A DNA stretch of 64,000 nt from Alentia gelatinosa (GCA_950022655.1 OX465580.1:126711016-126775015); one strand, 5' to 3'; numbered from the stretch's first letter, positions 1 to 12,354 are shown. Notes: generated from the sequence alone by a model not told the origin. Translations and numbers: made by a program.

Positions 1-1377
1 AAAACAAAAAGGACAAATGATATAACCGATATCATTTTCAATGCAGATTTTATTCTTAATGGCACAGCCAGTTTGTATTTGGAATCTGTTGCTTAAAAAG
101 AGCTCCTTCTGGACAATTATCTTCATATCAACCAACAATCTATGTTACATGCTTGTAAGGTGTAGATATTGTTTCACTCTCAGGATATAACTCTCTTTTT
201 GCATCAACGATTTTGGAACACTACTATGAGAAGATCATTGAATTATCTCCTATTTTAATCAATCTTTGCTCATTTACACGTATGTACACTTCATAAATTA
301 TACTTTTCTCACCATAACTTGTATACTTGACCGGTTGTATGAATGTAGTATATTTTGTCTCTCAACTATTTTGAATACATTTTCACGAATGATCTGGTCC
401 TGATAGGCCTCACTCCAAAATAAACTCTTCACTATGGATTTGCTGCTATTTTATCAATTTAGGTATTCAAGTGAACCTACATATAACATCTACTGTTTAG
501 TGTCAAATCTCTATTATAGAACAAAATAAGTATTTGTAATTATTTACAATACATCTCTTATCAAGTATGGGAGTATAGACCAATGTAGCAGGCCTCTATG
601 GCGTTCAGTGCAGCAAGTAATACATGTATGTTAAAACTCGGCACCTTTTGATTTCATTTTCTTTTCATTTGCCTCGTTTGTATATGATACTACAGTTTAC
701 AATATTTTATTGCAATTGTTTGCTTCTGTATAAAAGGATTCGTCTGTAAATAGCAGCCATCTAAGCAGATAATAATTTACTAACAGGAAAGTGCGCTTTT
801 AAAGCAATTAACTCTAATATTTGCTTGAAACAATAATTGATCAACTCAACAGATCTGTAGATCTATTACAGCAAAATACTTCTGGCATTAATTTCAAGGC
901 GTGTCATTCAGATGCAGATTTCACTTCCTTGCACAAGAAGCAAACATAGACTGACAGAACACTAGTTCTTTGCACAGTAACTTTAGGGTGACAATAATCT
1001 TACGTTCTCTAATCATATATCTCGAAAACACATTAATATATATCACATTGTCCTTATATGGTACTACCAGAACCAACCTGTCGTTATTCAGGTTGACTAT
1101 GGTAAACTATTCACCACTTCAAATTAATTTTCTTAAATATTATTTAAGATATATATTTATATATTTATTTATGACATCCAGATCTCGGTCAATCTAAGGG
1201 GCGCAGCATTCAATATAACAAAAACTTTAAATGGCACCTAGCAATGATTCCATATACATTTTGGAAAACTTTAATGTAATTAAAGTTTCGTAATAAATAA
1301 CGAAAATCTAAACAAATGTGTAGTTTAACCACAGAGGACATGGCTTATAAACAGCAATTTATCACCTTTGCCCTTAA
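1..1377. other. No recognisable feature
   Basis: AT-rich DNA. I looked for the exon expected after the LDLa exon on the minus strand and saw none. Confidence 0.5.
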
Positions 1378-2177
1378 GGGTCGGCGTCCACTGAGCTCTC
1401 GAGATGCTCTGATATGCTCTATGATGTACCTCCCAATAAAAAAAACTAAATTGCGTTGGATGGTCACCTGTCATCGGGGCAGTTGATCACCTGTCTGCGA
1501 TTGGGCTCCTATACAAAATGGGCATCTATGATTTGCTCCCGATGAAAAGCATGTATCGTAGGGTGCCTATGATATTTAATCATGTTTAAATGGCGGGTGC
1601 TAATGGGGAGCATTGTAGAGTATTCTGAATAGGAAGATCACTCTCACTTTTGAGAAACTGAACAGAAAATTTTGAGTTATGCAATGTAAATATGGTGAAT
1701 TTCGATTAGGACTGTGCCTCAAATCATTACTTTCTTAGTTTGACTTTTCTAGTCTCTAAAATATATAATGCTGTTCTGTGTATATTGGTAAAATATTAAT
1801 CATAACCTTGCAGGGTTTCCTTAATCATAATGTGTTATATATTCAAAAACAAAAATGCTCCCTTTAGGATCTGCTTTAATGTATAGTTTACATTGTGAGG
1901 TGCATCGCCCTTTTTTTTTTACAGGAGAACCCATTACGAAGCATTGCCAAGTCGCTTTTCTATACATTTGTCTACGATATGGTTTCTTAAATATTCTGTA
2001 GTCACTAGTTGTCAGCATGATGCTCTGAGTCTTTTTGAAAGTAAGAACACTTTGTTTTTTCATTGTATCTCTTTGTCTACAATATGGACCTTCCCGATTA
2101 GTCTACGATTTTGACTTCTTGTATCGGAGTCCGATCGGGAGGTCTAAATTTCTATCGTAGTAGGTGGACGCCGGGCC
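1378..2177. mobile_element. MITE family A, old interrupted copy (A1)
   Basis: The left end (GGGTCGGCGTCC, about 1378-1590) and right end (GTAGGTGGACGCCGGGCC, about 2062-2177) match the two halves of the 281-bp family A. About 470 bp of unrelated sequence lies between. Both outer flanks are TTAA. The copy is diverged, so this is probably an old insertion later split by another. Confidence 0.65.
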
Positions 2178-2297
2178 TTAAGATCAATGAGTAGATACCA
2201 TGTACAATATACATGCATGTATTTACATCCAGAACTAACAGTCATCTCTTAATTGGAACTTGATAGTCTTTACGATGAATAATTAAAAAAAAAATTG

Positions 2298-2545
2298 TCG
2301 GCTGCGACTTTCTCCCCTGGTTCCTAGCGTGCTGTCCCCGTTTCAGTCTTGCCCGCGGGAACCGGCAAAGGGAACGTATTGAATAGCGTTTCTTCGTGGC
2401 TTCCGCCCCCGCGTCCAAATTGGCTTCTATGCCCGGCTGCGCGAAGCGCCCTCTGTGTTCCGACGTCGGCGTCGCATTCTCAGTTCCAATCCACTATTTG
2501 TTCTGAACAGCCGTCGGCGTCAGCGCAAACAGTGCGTCTGTGAAA
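2298..2545. other. GC-rich patch, unrecognised
   Basis: A sharp GC-rich block is set in AT-rich DNA and bordered on the left by an A-run at 2285-2295. The minus strand is open for about 70 codons without an ATG and includes KKR and KR sites. I recognise no domain and no clear splice pair, so it is not called as an exon. Confidence 0.25.
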
Positions 2546-3270
2546 ACTTTGAAATAGTTCATATGCTAGAAGAAAGGGGATAGAAAAGAGGAACTTCATA
2601 TTACACATGCGTCAAAATGAGAAGCCATTTCATCTATAAATATTGGTATCAAGATACGATTTGTATACTCACATAAAGAAAATGATATCTAGAAAATTTA
2701 ATGATTTTGTAGACTTACGAAGAAAATATGTCAACCACTATAGTATAGGTCCTACTTAGTCCGTACTTCCTCAGAAAATTCTTTTTGTGTGAAAGCCTTA
2801 TTACCATCTGTGCAGACAATTTGTATATAAAAAAATTGGCCTTGCAATAAGAAGTGTTCTACTATTCGAGAATTCGATATAATTATTACATAATCTTAAT
2901 GCATTGTTGAAAATAGAACAGAAAGGTTTTAATCCAATACATCTACCAGTGCAGGCAAGGTTAATAATCCACCACCAACATTCTCAAAGCACATAAGCAA
3001 ACATCAATTTTGTAATTTTCTAGCATGTACTATATTCTATGAGTAACGTCTAGTTACCAACGGAGAGGTAACCAACACGATGGCACTTTTCTGAATGGAT
3101 ATGACCTCCCTTAGCGTAATCTTAGTATCGTTTATAAAGAATCTATTCATTTATAAAGAATAACTGAAAATAAAATAACGTAGTCGGTTTTATCTATTCT
3201 ACCGAAAGAGAGAAGTGAAATATGACATTCATGCACTTTTTTTATTGAGGAAATGACTCGCCTGTAACAA

Positions 3271-3428
3271 GGAATAGAGGGAAACTATGTTCCGGTGGGA
3301 ATAAGTCAAAGTTACGAGGTAAGGCTTGGAAAAATTACTGCCCAAGGCGTAGCCGCAGGCAGTAATTTTTCAAAGCTTTACCGAGAAATTTTGACTTATT
3401 TTCACCGGTACGTGGTTTCCCTATTCCT
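3271..3428. mobile_element. Solo hairpin element with AAGGCGTAGCCGCA apex
   Basis: A long inverted repeat runs from GGAATAGAGGGAAAC to GTTTCCCTATTCC. Its stem includes GGCAGTAATTTTTC and the apex is GCCCAAGGCGTAGCCGCAGG (starting at 3341). The apex type matches the hairpin module of the B-M superfamily, but no TTATC spacer module is attached. Confidence 0.7.
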
Positions 3429-3487
3429 ATATACCTTCAATTGTGCTTTTGGTTGGCTAATATCGATAAAAACTGAACGTCTCTGAA

Positions 3488-3564
3488 CATCAACCTGGAC
3501 AGTAAACGTCAACCTGGGCAGTAAACATCAACCTGGGCAGTAAAAGTCAACCTGGGCAGTAAAC
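3488..3564. repeat. Four-copy 19-bp tandem repeat
   Basis: Four units of CAACCTGGGCAGTAAACAT type follow one another. A related unit (GGGGCAGTAAACATCAACC) occurs alone near 29683. Confidence 0.85.
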
Positions 3565-4954
3565 AAAAGTTATTCTACACCCAGCAGCGTTAGGTAATCA
3601 TAGGTTGTTCGCTCACAGGTATACAGGAATAGGCGGTCTATCATCATACCTTCAGCAATGTACCATATGCTTCTAAAAGGCGTTAGTTTCCATCATGAGG
3701 GTTATATCGAGATCTCATTCAATGTAATGTATCTAGTTATTTCAGCCATATGGCATTACTATAAACTATACTATATTAATCAATAAACACAAAGAAAGAT
3801 ATACATAAAGTAAATGGAGTAAGAGTTTGTAGTTGAGTATGGTAATGGTAATGGTGATGATCTATGTTTTGATCTGTGACCGAAGTCCATTCACGTGTCA
3901 CCACTGCAAAACGCATTTGGTAAATATTTTGTCTAAATAAGATTAGAAGTAGTTGGTGTTCTGGCTTTCTTCTTCCAATTATAGCATAATTGTAAATGCA
4001 TGGGTTAGTGTCATGCAGGCTTGGTTTAGTAAGGTTTATTTGTATGCAGACAGTCCCTCATCCACAAATCTAGCTCTGTTTTTCTCTAAATTAGTCAACG
4101 GATCGCAATAGCATCAACCTAATAAGACTCACTTTAATATAGGAATTTCACTTAGGTTGCATAGCTGATACTGAACTTTTTAGAAAACTCATAGTCTGAA
4201 AATAAAACACATACCATAGTACATTTGTATTCGCAATTCACAGGAGTTTAATATTCAATTTCATCCGTGATAGTACAATTATGTGCTCGTCTAATAAGTA
4301 GACAGTACTATAAATGCATATAATTGATTTTTAGAGTTCCCTTGGTTTACTTTGGTAATTCAATCATTTGGATCTGGTGGAAGGTGACTATATGTCACTG
4401 CTTCATAGAAGAAAATGAAGGGAAGGTGGGGATGGGTAATGAGAAGCCAATGGGGATATCGAATGATAGAAATCATTATCAAATGATAGTTTAAAACCAA
4501 ATATGTTTGGTGTTTTTCAAAACTCATTGAAATAAGTACAGACTACACTCTAATGAATTTTGATATATGAAAATATTTGCAGCAGGTGCTTCTAAAACAA
4601 CAAGTTTAATGTTTGATTTGGGAACTAAGAATCTGAATAGCTATGAATCTATTATATAAATCCTCATAAAATATATGACATGATCTATCTGTTCTCAGTC
4701 GTATGTCGCAGTACCGTCTTCATGTGTATTTATAACGAAATGTCTGTAATGAACAGTAAAATGGCTTGATATGCTTAGCCACACCCTGCTTATTGAACAG
4801 AAACACATTTACAGCAAACATACTATTAGTCCACTGATATGTCCGTTAATGTAACGAGTAGGTAATTTGATGTCTATCCACAAATGACCTGTCAGGTTCT
4901 TTTAATCGGACCAGCTATAACATCTGCAGTAAACTTCACAAAACCGGCCTCCGG
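3565..4954. other. No recognisable feature
   Basis: AT-rich DNA downstream of the LDLa exon in gene sense. No acceptor followed by a convincing phase-0 exon was found. Confidence 0.5.
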
Positions 4955-5041
4955 CTAGTCTGAAGCACTTCCTACAGAGTAACTCAAACCCTCTGGGTCT
5001 AGCGGCGGAGCAGCTCTAGAGGAAACTCTAAAAGTACTCAC

Positions 5042-5202
5042 CATTTTATGGAACATACACACTGTCCTATCTTCGTCCTCGCCGTTTGGACACTCGATAA
5101 TGTCATTACATAGCGCACGGACGTCTATACAGTCGTAACGGCCGAAGTGGTCCGGAGTAGGACAGGCAAACGTATGCATGTCATTATCTGCTACAGGACA
5201 TT
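5042..5202 (-). CDS. LDLa-domain exon, probably exon 2 of the same precursor
   Basis: An acceptor (TTTTTGTTTGTATTGCAG, AG at 5203-5204) opens the exon in phase 1, and a consensus donor ATG|GTGAGT closes it in phase 0 at 5042. The reading frame of about 54 residues contains six cysteines spaced as in an LDL-receptor class A domain: ECP, FACP, YDC, LCN, ECP, VCM. The calcium-cage region reads CNDIIECPNGEDED, with Asn/Glu at some of the usual Asp positions and an EDE in place of SDE. The FGRYDCID and GEDEDRTVCMF stretches resemble the LDLa of prohormone-4 precursors more than multi-LDLa receptors, and it is a single domain. Spliced to the 54.4-kb exon, the frame stays open and reads INKV-ECPVADND. 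LDLa is secure; the prohormone-4 assignment is from memory and moderate. No following exon is recognised down to position 1. Confidence 0.82.
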
Positions 5203-5322
5203 CTGCAATACAAACAAAAAGATCATTATGTTATTTCTTTTTTAAAGATTATTATTTGCTATCAATAGAGTTCCATTGTTCTTCCTGGCAAATATTTGCG
5301 GAGCATAACGATAAAGGGTGAT

Positions 5323-5642
5323 GGTGTACCCGTCTCATAAGATCTCACACACTCTAAGTGGTATTCTGTACTCTCGCTACTCTCTATAGGAGATGTATTA
5401 TGAACGAACTAGGCTTAGAGCCTTGAGAATACACTGGCCTACTTCCCGTGCTAAAGATGTACATCAATGCAACCCAAAGATTCCTTTAATCTCAATGATG
5501 CCACCTAGCGGGAATACTGTGTGCCAGTGGATTCTCAAGGCTTTAAGCCTAATTCGTTAATAATTCTTCTCCCATAGAATGTAATGAGAACCTTGTACAG
5601 AATACCACTTAGAGAGTGTGAGATCATTTGAGAGGGGTGCCC
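5323..5642. mobile_element. Palindromic snap-back MITE, about 320 bp
   Basis: The left arm (about 5323-5470) and right arm (about 5490-5642) are imperfect inverted copies. They share TCTCACACACTCTAAGTGGT, GAATACACTGGC and AGGCTTAGAGCCTTGAGAAT-like blocks. It lies just upstream (in gene sense) of the LDLa acceptor. The family is not recognised and appears once in the window. Confidence 0.75.
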
Positions 5643-5645
5643 CAA

Positions 5646-7552
5646 CAGAGCAACTGGTTTGTTGTGATGGTAATTACAATGTTGTATATGAAAACAATTA
5701 TAGTGTCATTTAGATCATGTCCATACGTTTAGTCCTTTAGTCCTGGGGCCGAATACAGTACCAAGTATCAAGAGGTGTGAAAGCTGTGAAAATAGTAGGC
5801 TGTGGCTGTAGCCTAGGTGTTATTCTGACACCTTGTAAAGGGTGAGGGTTTGGAAGTGATTTAATTATAATTAGATGTGTGTAGTTAATAAATATTAGAA
5901 ATTAAATTCTACCCCTAGGCCTATATATATACATAGGTGGTGTCAGAAGTGATGCGACTATTCCATTGCATCAGTGGGGCATACCTTAGGTTTTCCATGC
6001 GATTGAGTGCGATGAATCCATCGCAATAGGGGTCATAAACCCCGCCGAGTGGGCGTTTATGGGGTCATAAAACGTGGGCGACAATCGCATCGCACCAGTG
6101 GGGCCGGGCCTTAAAGTGGCTCCTTTTTAGTTTAGATATCAGGCCTCTGTTCTAGCCCACCGCGGTGGTCATAAACTTCATTACAACTTAACACATTAAT
6201 AATGCAATTATATAAATATCAAGCAACAATACAGGACTATACAGGGCTATACATTGGCACCATAAGAATGCAGCTGTATGGCAGATTTTTCACTAGGATA
6301 TATATCATCATTAGTTGTTGTGGTATCACATGATAATATAAATCGTTGCACCCACTGCCACCGATTTCTTACGATAGACATCCCAATACATTACGATTGG
6401 AAGTGTTTGTAGGAAGGTAGTAAGGCAGGTTTTAGATAAGATTAAGCTAGGTACTATAGGAATACTAAACTAAAAACAGGGTACAATCATGTGAAAGACC
6501 ACGTATGGGATATGTTGTGATGATGCTCTAAATGAAATGAAAATGTAAAAGAAATAAAGTCTTGCTCACTAAAAAGATATATCAAAAATTCTCTTGTACA
6601 CGGTTCCACTAAAATTGCCGACATTGGGACCATCTCTTGTCCATCAAAGTCAGGCCTGCCACACAAAGTACCGGCTATTACCACGAGGGGGCGCGCCGGT
6701 GAAGGCCGCAGACTGCATTTGTACGCTAGAGATGTGGTGGTGCTTATAACTTTCCCAAAAAGGTATGCAAAAACAGAAAGGACCATGTAAAACTTCGTAG
6801 CATTTAGTATATTCGAAATTAGAATTAAATCACGATGAGCACAACACTATAGATGTAGTACCACAAACAGAGTCGGGTTATCATTAGGTTTATATTGCAC
6901 ACCCCATAGATCATATTAAGGTATCCCAGAATTCAGTCTGTTTACAGGTTCCAGTGTGCGCTTTTTACCGACGTTGTATGATGATAGAACCTTGAACCGA
7001 AACCCGAAATTATTGCAGTTTAACGGTTTTTATAAATCTTCAAATGGGAAATCCGATGTCAGAAATGGATATTTCAGCTATTTCTACATGTAAGTCCAAA
7101 ATTATATTCAGGTTCTTCAAATATAAATGGGAAAACTGTGGTTCATGTGATTGTGGTGTGCCCAGCCACTCGCGAGTGGTACTTCTTTTTACCCTGGGCG
7201 GTAATAGGGAGACTAGTAACCTCTGGAGGGCATATGCCCCGTAGACGTATTGAAGATTCATTGAATATAAATTTCTTTCTTTCCTGTAATGGCTGAAATT
7301 TTAAAATCTATCATGACGACCGACTATAAGAATTTCTGAGAAAGGGACCTATTCTCTACCTTCGACGCATCATAACATGTCCAGAAATAACATCAGATTG
7401 ATAGAGGATGTGATAATGACTACTTGCGTCAGGGACCAAAATAGCAACACATGTTGTATTTTCCTTTGTTATGGTTACCTATACAAACAATATCCTGTTT
7501 GGTAGTGTGGGCAGCGTACTAATTATTGTCTTGTATCTTGACTCGGTATTTG
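5646..7552. other. Intron, mostly featureless
   Basis: Apart from the CTCF-like site at 6681, a GC-rich block at 5945-6116 has repeated GCATC/GATGC and CAGTGGGGC units. It ends in GGGCCGGGCCTTA and may be a decayed MITE. Confidence 0.4.
6681..6695 (+). promoter_or_regulatory. CTCF-like motif
   Basis: CCACGAGGGGGCGCG matches CCASYAGRKGGCRS with one mismatch (G at the Y position). The surrounding 30 bp are GC-rich in an otherwise AT-rich intron and match no repeat family seen here. Confidence 0.45.
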
Positions 7553-7945
7553 TTATCCATCGGACAAAAAGACCACATTGAAAATGTATGGGGACTCAGT
7601 AAACCACGACCTATGATTTAAAACCTGTCAGATAACAGACCTGTAGAATACGGATTCAAATCTGTGTTATACGGCCTCAAAGCCGTGGCATACGGGAAAA
7701 TAGTCCTTTGTGCTATAGAGCAAAGAAATAGTGCCTATTGCTACACACTTTAATATGGCAATTGCTGGGTTTGATTCATTCGAAAAGATGGCTAATAAAT
7801 GCAACAAACAATGGTTATTTGAACAGACAGCACTGTAAACCACTCGAGGTTGACATTATAATACACTCGGTAGCGCTCGTGTATTACTACGCGTCAACAT
7901 CTCGTGGTTTACGGCCGCCTGTTCACAAAACCATCGCTTATTGTC
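7553..7945 (+). mobile_element. Two-module element, family I, complete (I1)
   Basis: The spacer module runs from TTATCCATCG to AAGATGGCTAATAAATGC. The hairpin module follows (arms share GTAAACCACTCGAGGTTGAC and CAAAACCATCG), with apex CACTCGGTAGCGCTCGTG. A full copy gives the family's layout. Confidence 0.75.
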
Positions 7946-8129
7946 AATATAATTAATATATTGATCTATGTAATCTATTCCATATTTTTCAGTATATCTA
8001 CGTATCTCTCGTGTTGTACATGTATTTCTAATTCTAATATTTCATATTGACCTCTATATTTTTCTCTATTTTCAGGTGTACATTCGCCGAGGTATCAATG
8101 CTGGTAAAACTGTAACCATGACAACACAG

Positions 8130-8700
8130 AAATTAAGAATTCAATTCCTTCTCCGACCGCGGCGCCACGCGGTGAGAGGCTCATAAACAACTCTTTATTG
8201 AGCATCGTGACTTCACGGTGTGAGTAAACAAGGCGAAATATCACCCAGAAAATGTACACATGGCGTCGATAATACGAGACCCGGCGGTCGGCGCCGCCAA
8301 GATTAATCCCCACACAGTGGTTGCACATCGTTTTTTATGCCTGTATTGTGAGATAAGGCGCTATTCCTGGTGCGCCGAGGCTATTTTGAGACAGACCAAA
8401 TCCCTTCTAGTTTCTCCCCGCACCCGCAGGGGGCGCCACTGGGCATAGAACGCTGGGATTTCGTAATGGCCGCCCACCGTCGGCTCCACTGTGCTCGGCC
8501 TTCGCGGCAAGATGCCGTTTTTCAGGCCCAAGTAATCAAAATTACTTTATTCGTTGCTAAAGGAGCGGCATAGTAGGAGGCTGGAAGGCGACTGTTTGCC
8601 GAGACGGCAGCATATTACTACGCCCGCACTCTTTTTTTAGATGGGCACGGGACTGCCGCTGCGCATGCGTGGGCCTGGAACGCAGGGAGACTAAATAATG
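8130..8700. other. GC-rich island of unknown function
   Basis: About 570 bp of GC- and CpG-rich DNA contains several short palindromes such as GCGGCGCCACGCGG and one CTCF-like site. Short open frames exist but none has splice signals plus recognisable protein similarity. It may be a regulatory island or the remnant of a mobile element. Confidence 0.35.
8423..8437 (+). promoter_or_regulatory. CTCF-like motif in GC island
   Basis: CCCGCAGGGGGCGCC matches the CTCF core with one mismatch at the third base. It lies inside the 8.1-8.7 kb GC-rich island. Confidence 0.45.
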
Positions 8701-8835
8701 ACGGTTATAGGTACTTAATGGAAAGTCCACCAGGTGGAGAACGAAGGAGAATAACGCCGGTGACCGATGTGTCAGAAGAAGGCTCTTTACAACTGTGTGC
8801 GCTTATCTGTGTGCTTATCTGTGTGCTGATTGTAG

Positions 8836-9375
8836 GGGAAACCTATGAAACTTTATTGTCAGAGCTCGTATCCAATCGAGTTTTAATAGCGTAGTAATTC
8901 ACAAGGCGAAGCAGCGGGAATTCCGAAGCGATTCAAATGACTATTGACTAATTGACTAAATGGCTAACATTTGTGCCATAATTCCACATTTAGTTTTTTT
9001 AAATTATCTCACCCATGGTACAAGTTTAGCCATAGGAATAACATTGGGAAAATATACTCAACCATCACCCTGGTAAAGTGACAATACTATGCCACGGCCG
9101 TGGCGTAGTGAATTTGCTAAGTATTTTCTCATTATTCTGAAGTTGTGATGATATTTAATGTCATAGAAAGGGGTAAGATAAATCCAGAACCGCACTCGAA
9201 TCGTAAAATAGACAATACTCTACTTGTTTGGCTGTGCCATAATCGTCACTCGGCTTCGCCTCGATGATGATTGCGGCTCAGCCAAACTCGTGGAGTATTG
9301 TCTATTTATACGATTCTCGATGCAGTTCTATATAAATACTCCACGGGCGTTGGATACGATTTCCGGATGTTATGT
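8836..9375 (+). mobile_element. Family B copy split by C1 (B8)
   Basis: The hairpin end (AGGGGAAACC, CAGAGCTCGTATCCAATCG) and first part of the spacer occupy 8836-9003. The remaining spacer (ATACTCCACGGGCGTTGG) resumes at about 9341 after C1. The far end is truncated next to B9. Confidence 0.65.
9004..9342 (+). mobile_element. Two-module element, family C (C1), nested in B8
   Basis: The spacer runs from TTATCTCACCCATGGTACAA to GGGGTAAGATAAATCC. The hairpin shares GACAATACTC and CCAAACTCGTGGAGTATTG arms with apex CTCGGCTTCGCCTCG, then ends CAGTTCTATATAAA. Removing it restores the B sequence TTTTTTTAAATACTCC. Confidence 0.8.
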
Positions 9376-9377
9376 AT

Positions 9378-9670
9378 TATAGAGGAAACCTTTTCAAGTT
9401 AGAGTTAGAGCTCGTATTACATCGAGTTTGAATCGCATAATAATACACAAGGCGAAGCCGTGTTAATTACGTAGTGATTTAAATAAGATGGGATCGAGCT
9501 CTGACCATAAACTTAAACACATTTCTGAATTTATCACATCCTTCACCATGACTAATTGGCTAACATTTGTACCATAATTCCCCATTGAGTTTTTTTTTAA
9601 ATACTCCATGGGCGCTGGATACGAGTTCACAATGTTAATTCTATGGGGGAAAAATACCAGGGATGAGATA
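9378..9670 (+). mobile_element. Two-module element, family B (B9)
   Basis: It starts ATAGAGGAAACC. The hairpin carries AGAGCTCGTATTACATCG and apex AAGGCGAAGCCG. The spacer runs to ACCAGGGATGAGATA. Length is about 293 bp. Confidence 0.8.
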
Positions 9671-9744
9671 GATACTGATATTGAACACAGATTATGACGT
9701 CCAGATACGATCGTTGTGAACCATCGCAATACATTAGCAATATA

Positions 9745-10049
9745 CTAGCGTAAAACTAGATGAGTTTTAGTCTTGGCCACCGTATGCCACGACTGGAGTT
9801 TGGCACAGGGACTTCATGAGGCGAAGCCGAGTGAAGTCCAGAGCCAAAACTCCAGGAGTGGCAAGCGGTGGCCAAGATTAAAACGAATCAAATTTTGATT
9901 TTATCCTACCCCATCTCCTCGATTTCGGAATATTACGTGATTACAATTCTGTATGCCACTAGTGGCATATAAAACTCTGTATGCCAGTCAGCGTGGCATA
10001 CGGAAATTCAATGTTAGGCCTATGGGATTTTATATTAGGGGTAGGATAA
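9745..10049 (+). mobile_element. Two-module element, family D (D1)
   Basis: It begins GCGTAAAACTAGATGAG. The hairpin arms contain TTAATCTTGGCCACCG-type sequence with apex GAGGCGAAGCCGAG. The spacer lies between TTATCCTACCCC and GGGGTAGGATAA. It is slightly more diverged than D2, D3 and D5. Confidence 0.8.
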
Positions 10050-11159
10050 AACACTATAAATGATTATCGAACCGTTCCTTTGCTGAATAGTTTACATTGT
10101 TCGGGACAGCATTGCGCGAAGAAAGGCTGACTGGTTTATCTAATGGTCGGTTGTGGAAAAAGACACAGAAGAGATTTGGTATTTCTCAAAATAGCCGCGT
10201 TTTACGAGGAAGAAAAATAGGTTTCTTACAAGAGGGGTTTCTTGACAATCAAAATAAATTCGATGTCCTTCTATTTAAGGTTTTATCTCCAGATAACAAT
10301 TACATTTAATCATTATCTTCTTGAATAGTATTCTCAGAAGTAGATACGCTATACCGCCAATACACAAGGAAATTCACAATATTGAAGTTACTTTGTTTCA
10401 ATAAACATGATTATCGCTGATCAAGACTTTCGGAGAAATGAGGTCCTCTGTAAAAAAAAAAACCTATTAAAAACCCCTGTTAACCAGTTTTCTACCCTAT
10501 CTTAGTATCTAGATACCTAAGAATGACATCTGGGGTTAAAACTGATTTGTCAGTTGTGTAGGGCGTCCACTTTTGTTGTTGTTGATTGCTATCGATAGTA
10601 AACCATCGTTCTTCCAAGCAATACATCGAATAGCAAAGAAAAAAGACAGGTATGACTAAAAGACTTGAGTATTACTTGTTACTATATCCGCAGTCGTCTT
10701 AAAACTAAAATGTTCAATTGTCTCTCTGTTATTTTGTTTTTCTAAAATCTTACAGGCTATACTTTCCAGAATTTTGGATTCCTTGTATCTATGATAACAA
10801 CAACTATACAATGAATCAAGTTGGCCATCCCCTACATCAATACAAGATTTTGCTACAAGCTTTAATCAGTCGGTGAACTCACGTACCCCCTCCATTACAC
10901 ATTTTGTTAATTCTTTCTTGGATCCTGTACATTGAGCATTTGACGATAATAAGTTCCACAATTTGGCACTTGTGTATATCAGGGACTTCTTAAACCTATA
11001 TTTTTTTTACCTTAGGTAGCTTTAAATATTCATTTTTTCATTGGCGCGGGTATTGATTCATGGTCTTAGATCTTGTGTACTCCCGAGTTGAATTTAGTTT
11101 ATACTGTTCAGCCCATTTATAACCCCGGTTAATAGATATAAAAATTCTCCTATGAGAGT
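10050..11159. other. Intron, no recognisable feature
   Basis: AT-rich with no repeat similarity seen to other parts of the window. Confidence 0.5.
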
Positions 11160-11458
11160 ATAAAGAAGAAACCACAAAGTTTTGGTTAAAGTTGTCGTTC
11201 TCCACGAGTATGATGTGGATTGATATGAATGAGGCAAGAGCCGAGTGAATATCAAGTAGCATTATAGAAAACGTTGGAGAACAACGACATTGAGCAAAAT
11301 GAGTTGCTTTCTGTATTTATCTCACCCCTGTGTACACTAACAGGATGTGCAACAAACAGAATAGAGACCATGGAGAACGAACTGCAATACTCGCAAGGGC
11401 ATGGAGAACGAGTTCCCAATGTTAAACCTATGGGACAAAAATACCAGGGGTGAGATAA
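11160..11458 (+). mobile_element. Two-module element, family M (M1)
   Basis: It starts TAAAGAAGAAACCA. The hairpin arms share GTTGTCGTTCTCCACGAG with apex GAGGCAAGAGCCGAG, and the spacer ends ACCAGGGGTGAGATAA. Confidence 0.8.
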
Positions 11459-12058
11459 TAGCATCCACATATTCTGCAGATGTGAACTACTCAATTACAG
11501 GAGCCCCATGCGTGTTCAATGGCGACCTTGTATTAGGTCTGCAATAAACAGGATGGCAGAAATCTAGTAACTACATAAACTTACAACATAGGAAAAGGAG
11601 GCAATGGAATGATGAGGCTTACCCCCGAGAGGCTAGTATATTTATAAGAGACATTGTGAGTATAATAACAAACTTTCTCTTAGACAACGGTGTGTAGACT
11701 GGGAGAGTAAATGTTAGTAGACTTGCAACAGACATTATAGTTGTAGTAATAAATACTATCTTACTATCTTAGACTGATCTGTGTAAACCTTAATACATTT
11801 ACCAAAACACAGATAGATTTGGAAACACTATTGGTGTAAGCCTTTTTACCTCAGTCAGGGCAGACTTTTAAGTTCCATTCTGTATGGCTTAATAGAGGAT
11901 GGAAAACAGTAAAACATGTTACAACTTTCGATTATTGGATTTGTAGTCTCATTGTTCAAAGATGGATTGTGCACTTCAATCAGCTTTCCTCATATTGTAC
12001 TCCAATAGATAACATACTTGTAGCCAATTATTGATATTTGATTGTTCATTGTTGAATT

Positions 12059-12354
12059 ATATAGAGGAAACCAAGAAAGTTTAAGGTCAGAGCTCGTATC
12101 CCATTGAGTTTGAATCGCATAATAATTCACAAGGCGAAGCTGCGTGAATTACATAGCAATTCAAACAAGATGGGATAGAGCTCTCACTCGAAACTTGAAT
12201 GAGTTTCTGAATTTATCTCGCCCTTCACATTGACTAATGGGCTAACAATTGTCACATAATTCCCCATTGGATATTTTTCCTAAGTATCTCATGGGCATTG
12301 GATACGAGTTCCCAATGTTAAATCTATGGAGAAATAATACCAGGTGCGAGATAA
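12059..12354 (+). mobile_element. Two-module element, family B (B1)
   Basis: It starts TATAGAGGAAACC, has arms with AGAGCTCGTATCCCATTGAG and apex AAGGCGAAGCTG, and a spacer ending AGGTGCGAGATAA. Confidence 0.8.

Noticed and set aside
3488..3564. CRISPR-like array
   Set aside because: The four 19-bp units are directly adjacent without spacers and the DNA is eukaryotic.
5042..5202. Part of an LDL-receptor-like multi-LDLa protein
   Set aside because: Only one LDLa exon is present, its FGRYDCID and CMF features differ from receptor repeats, and its 5' partner exon encodes a short secreted basic region.
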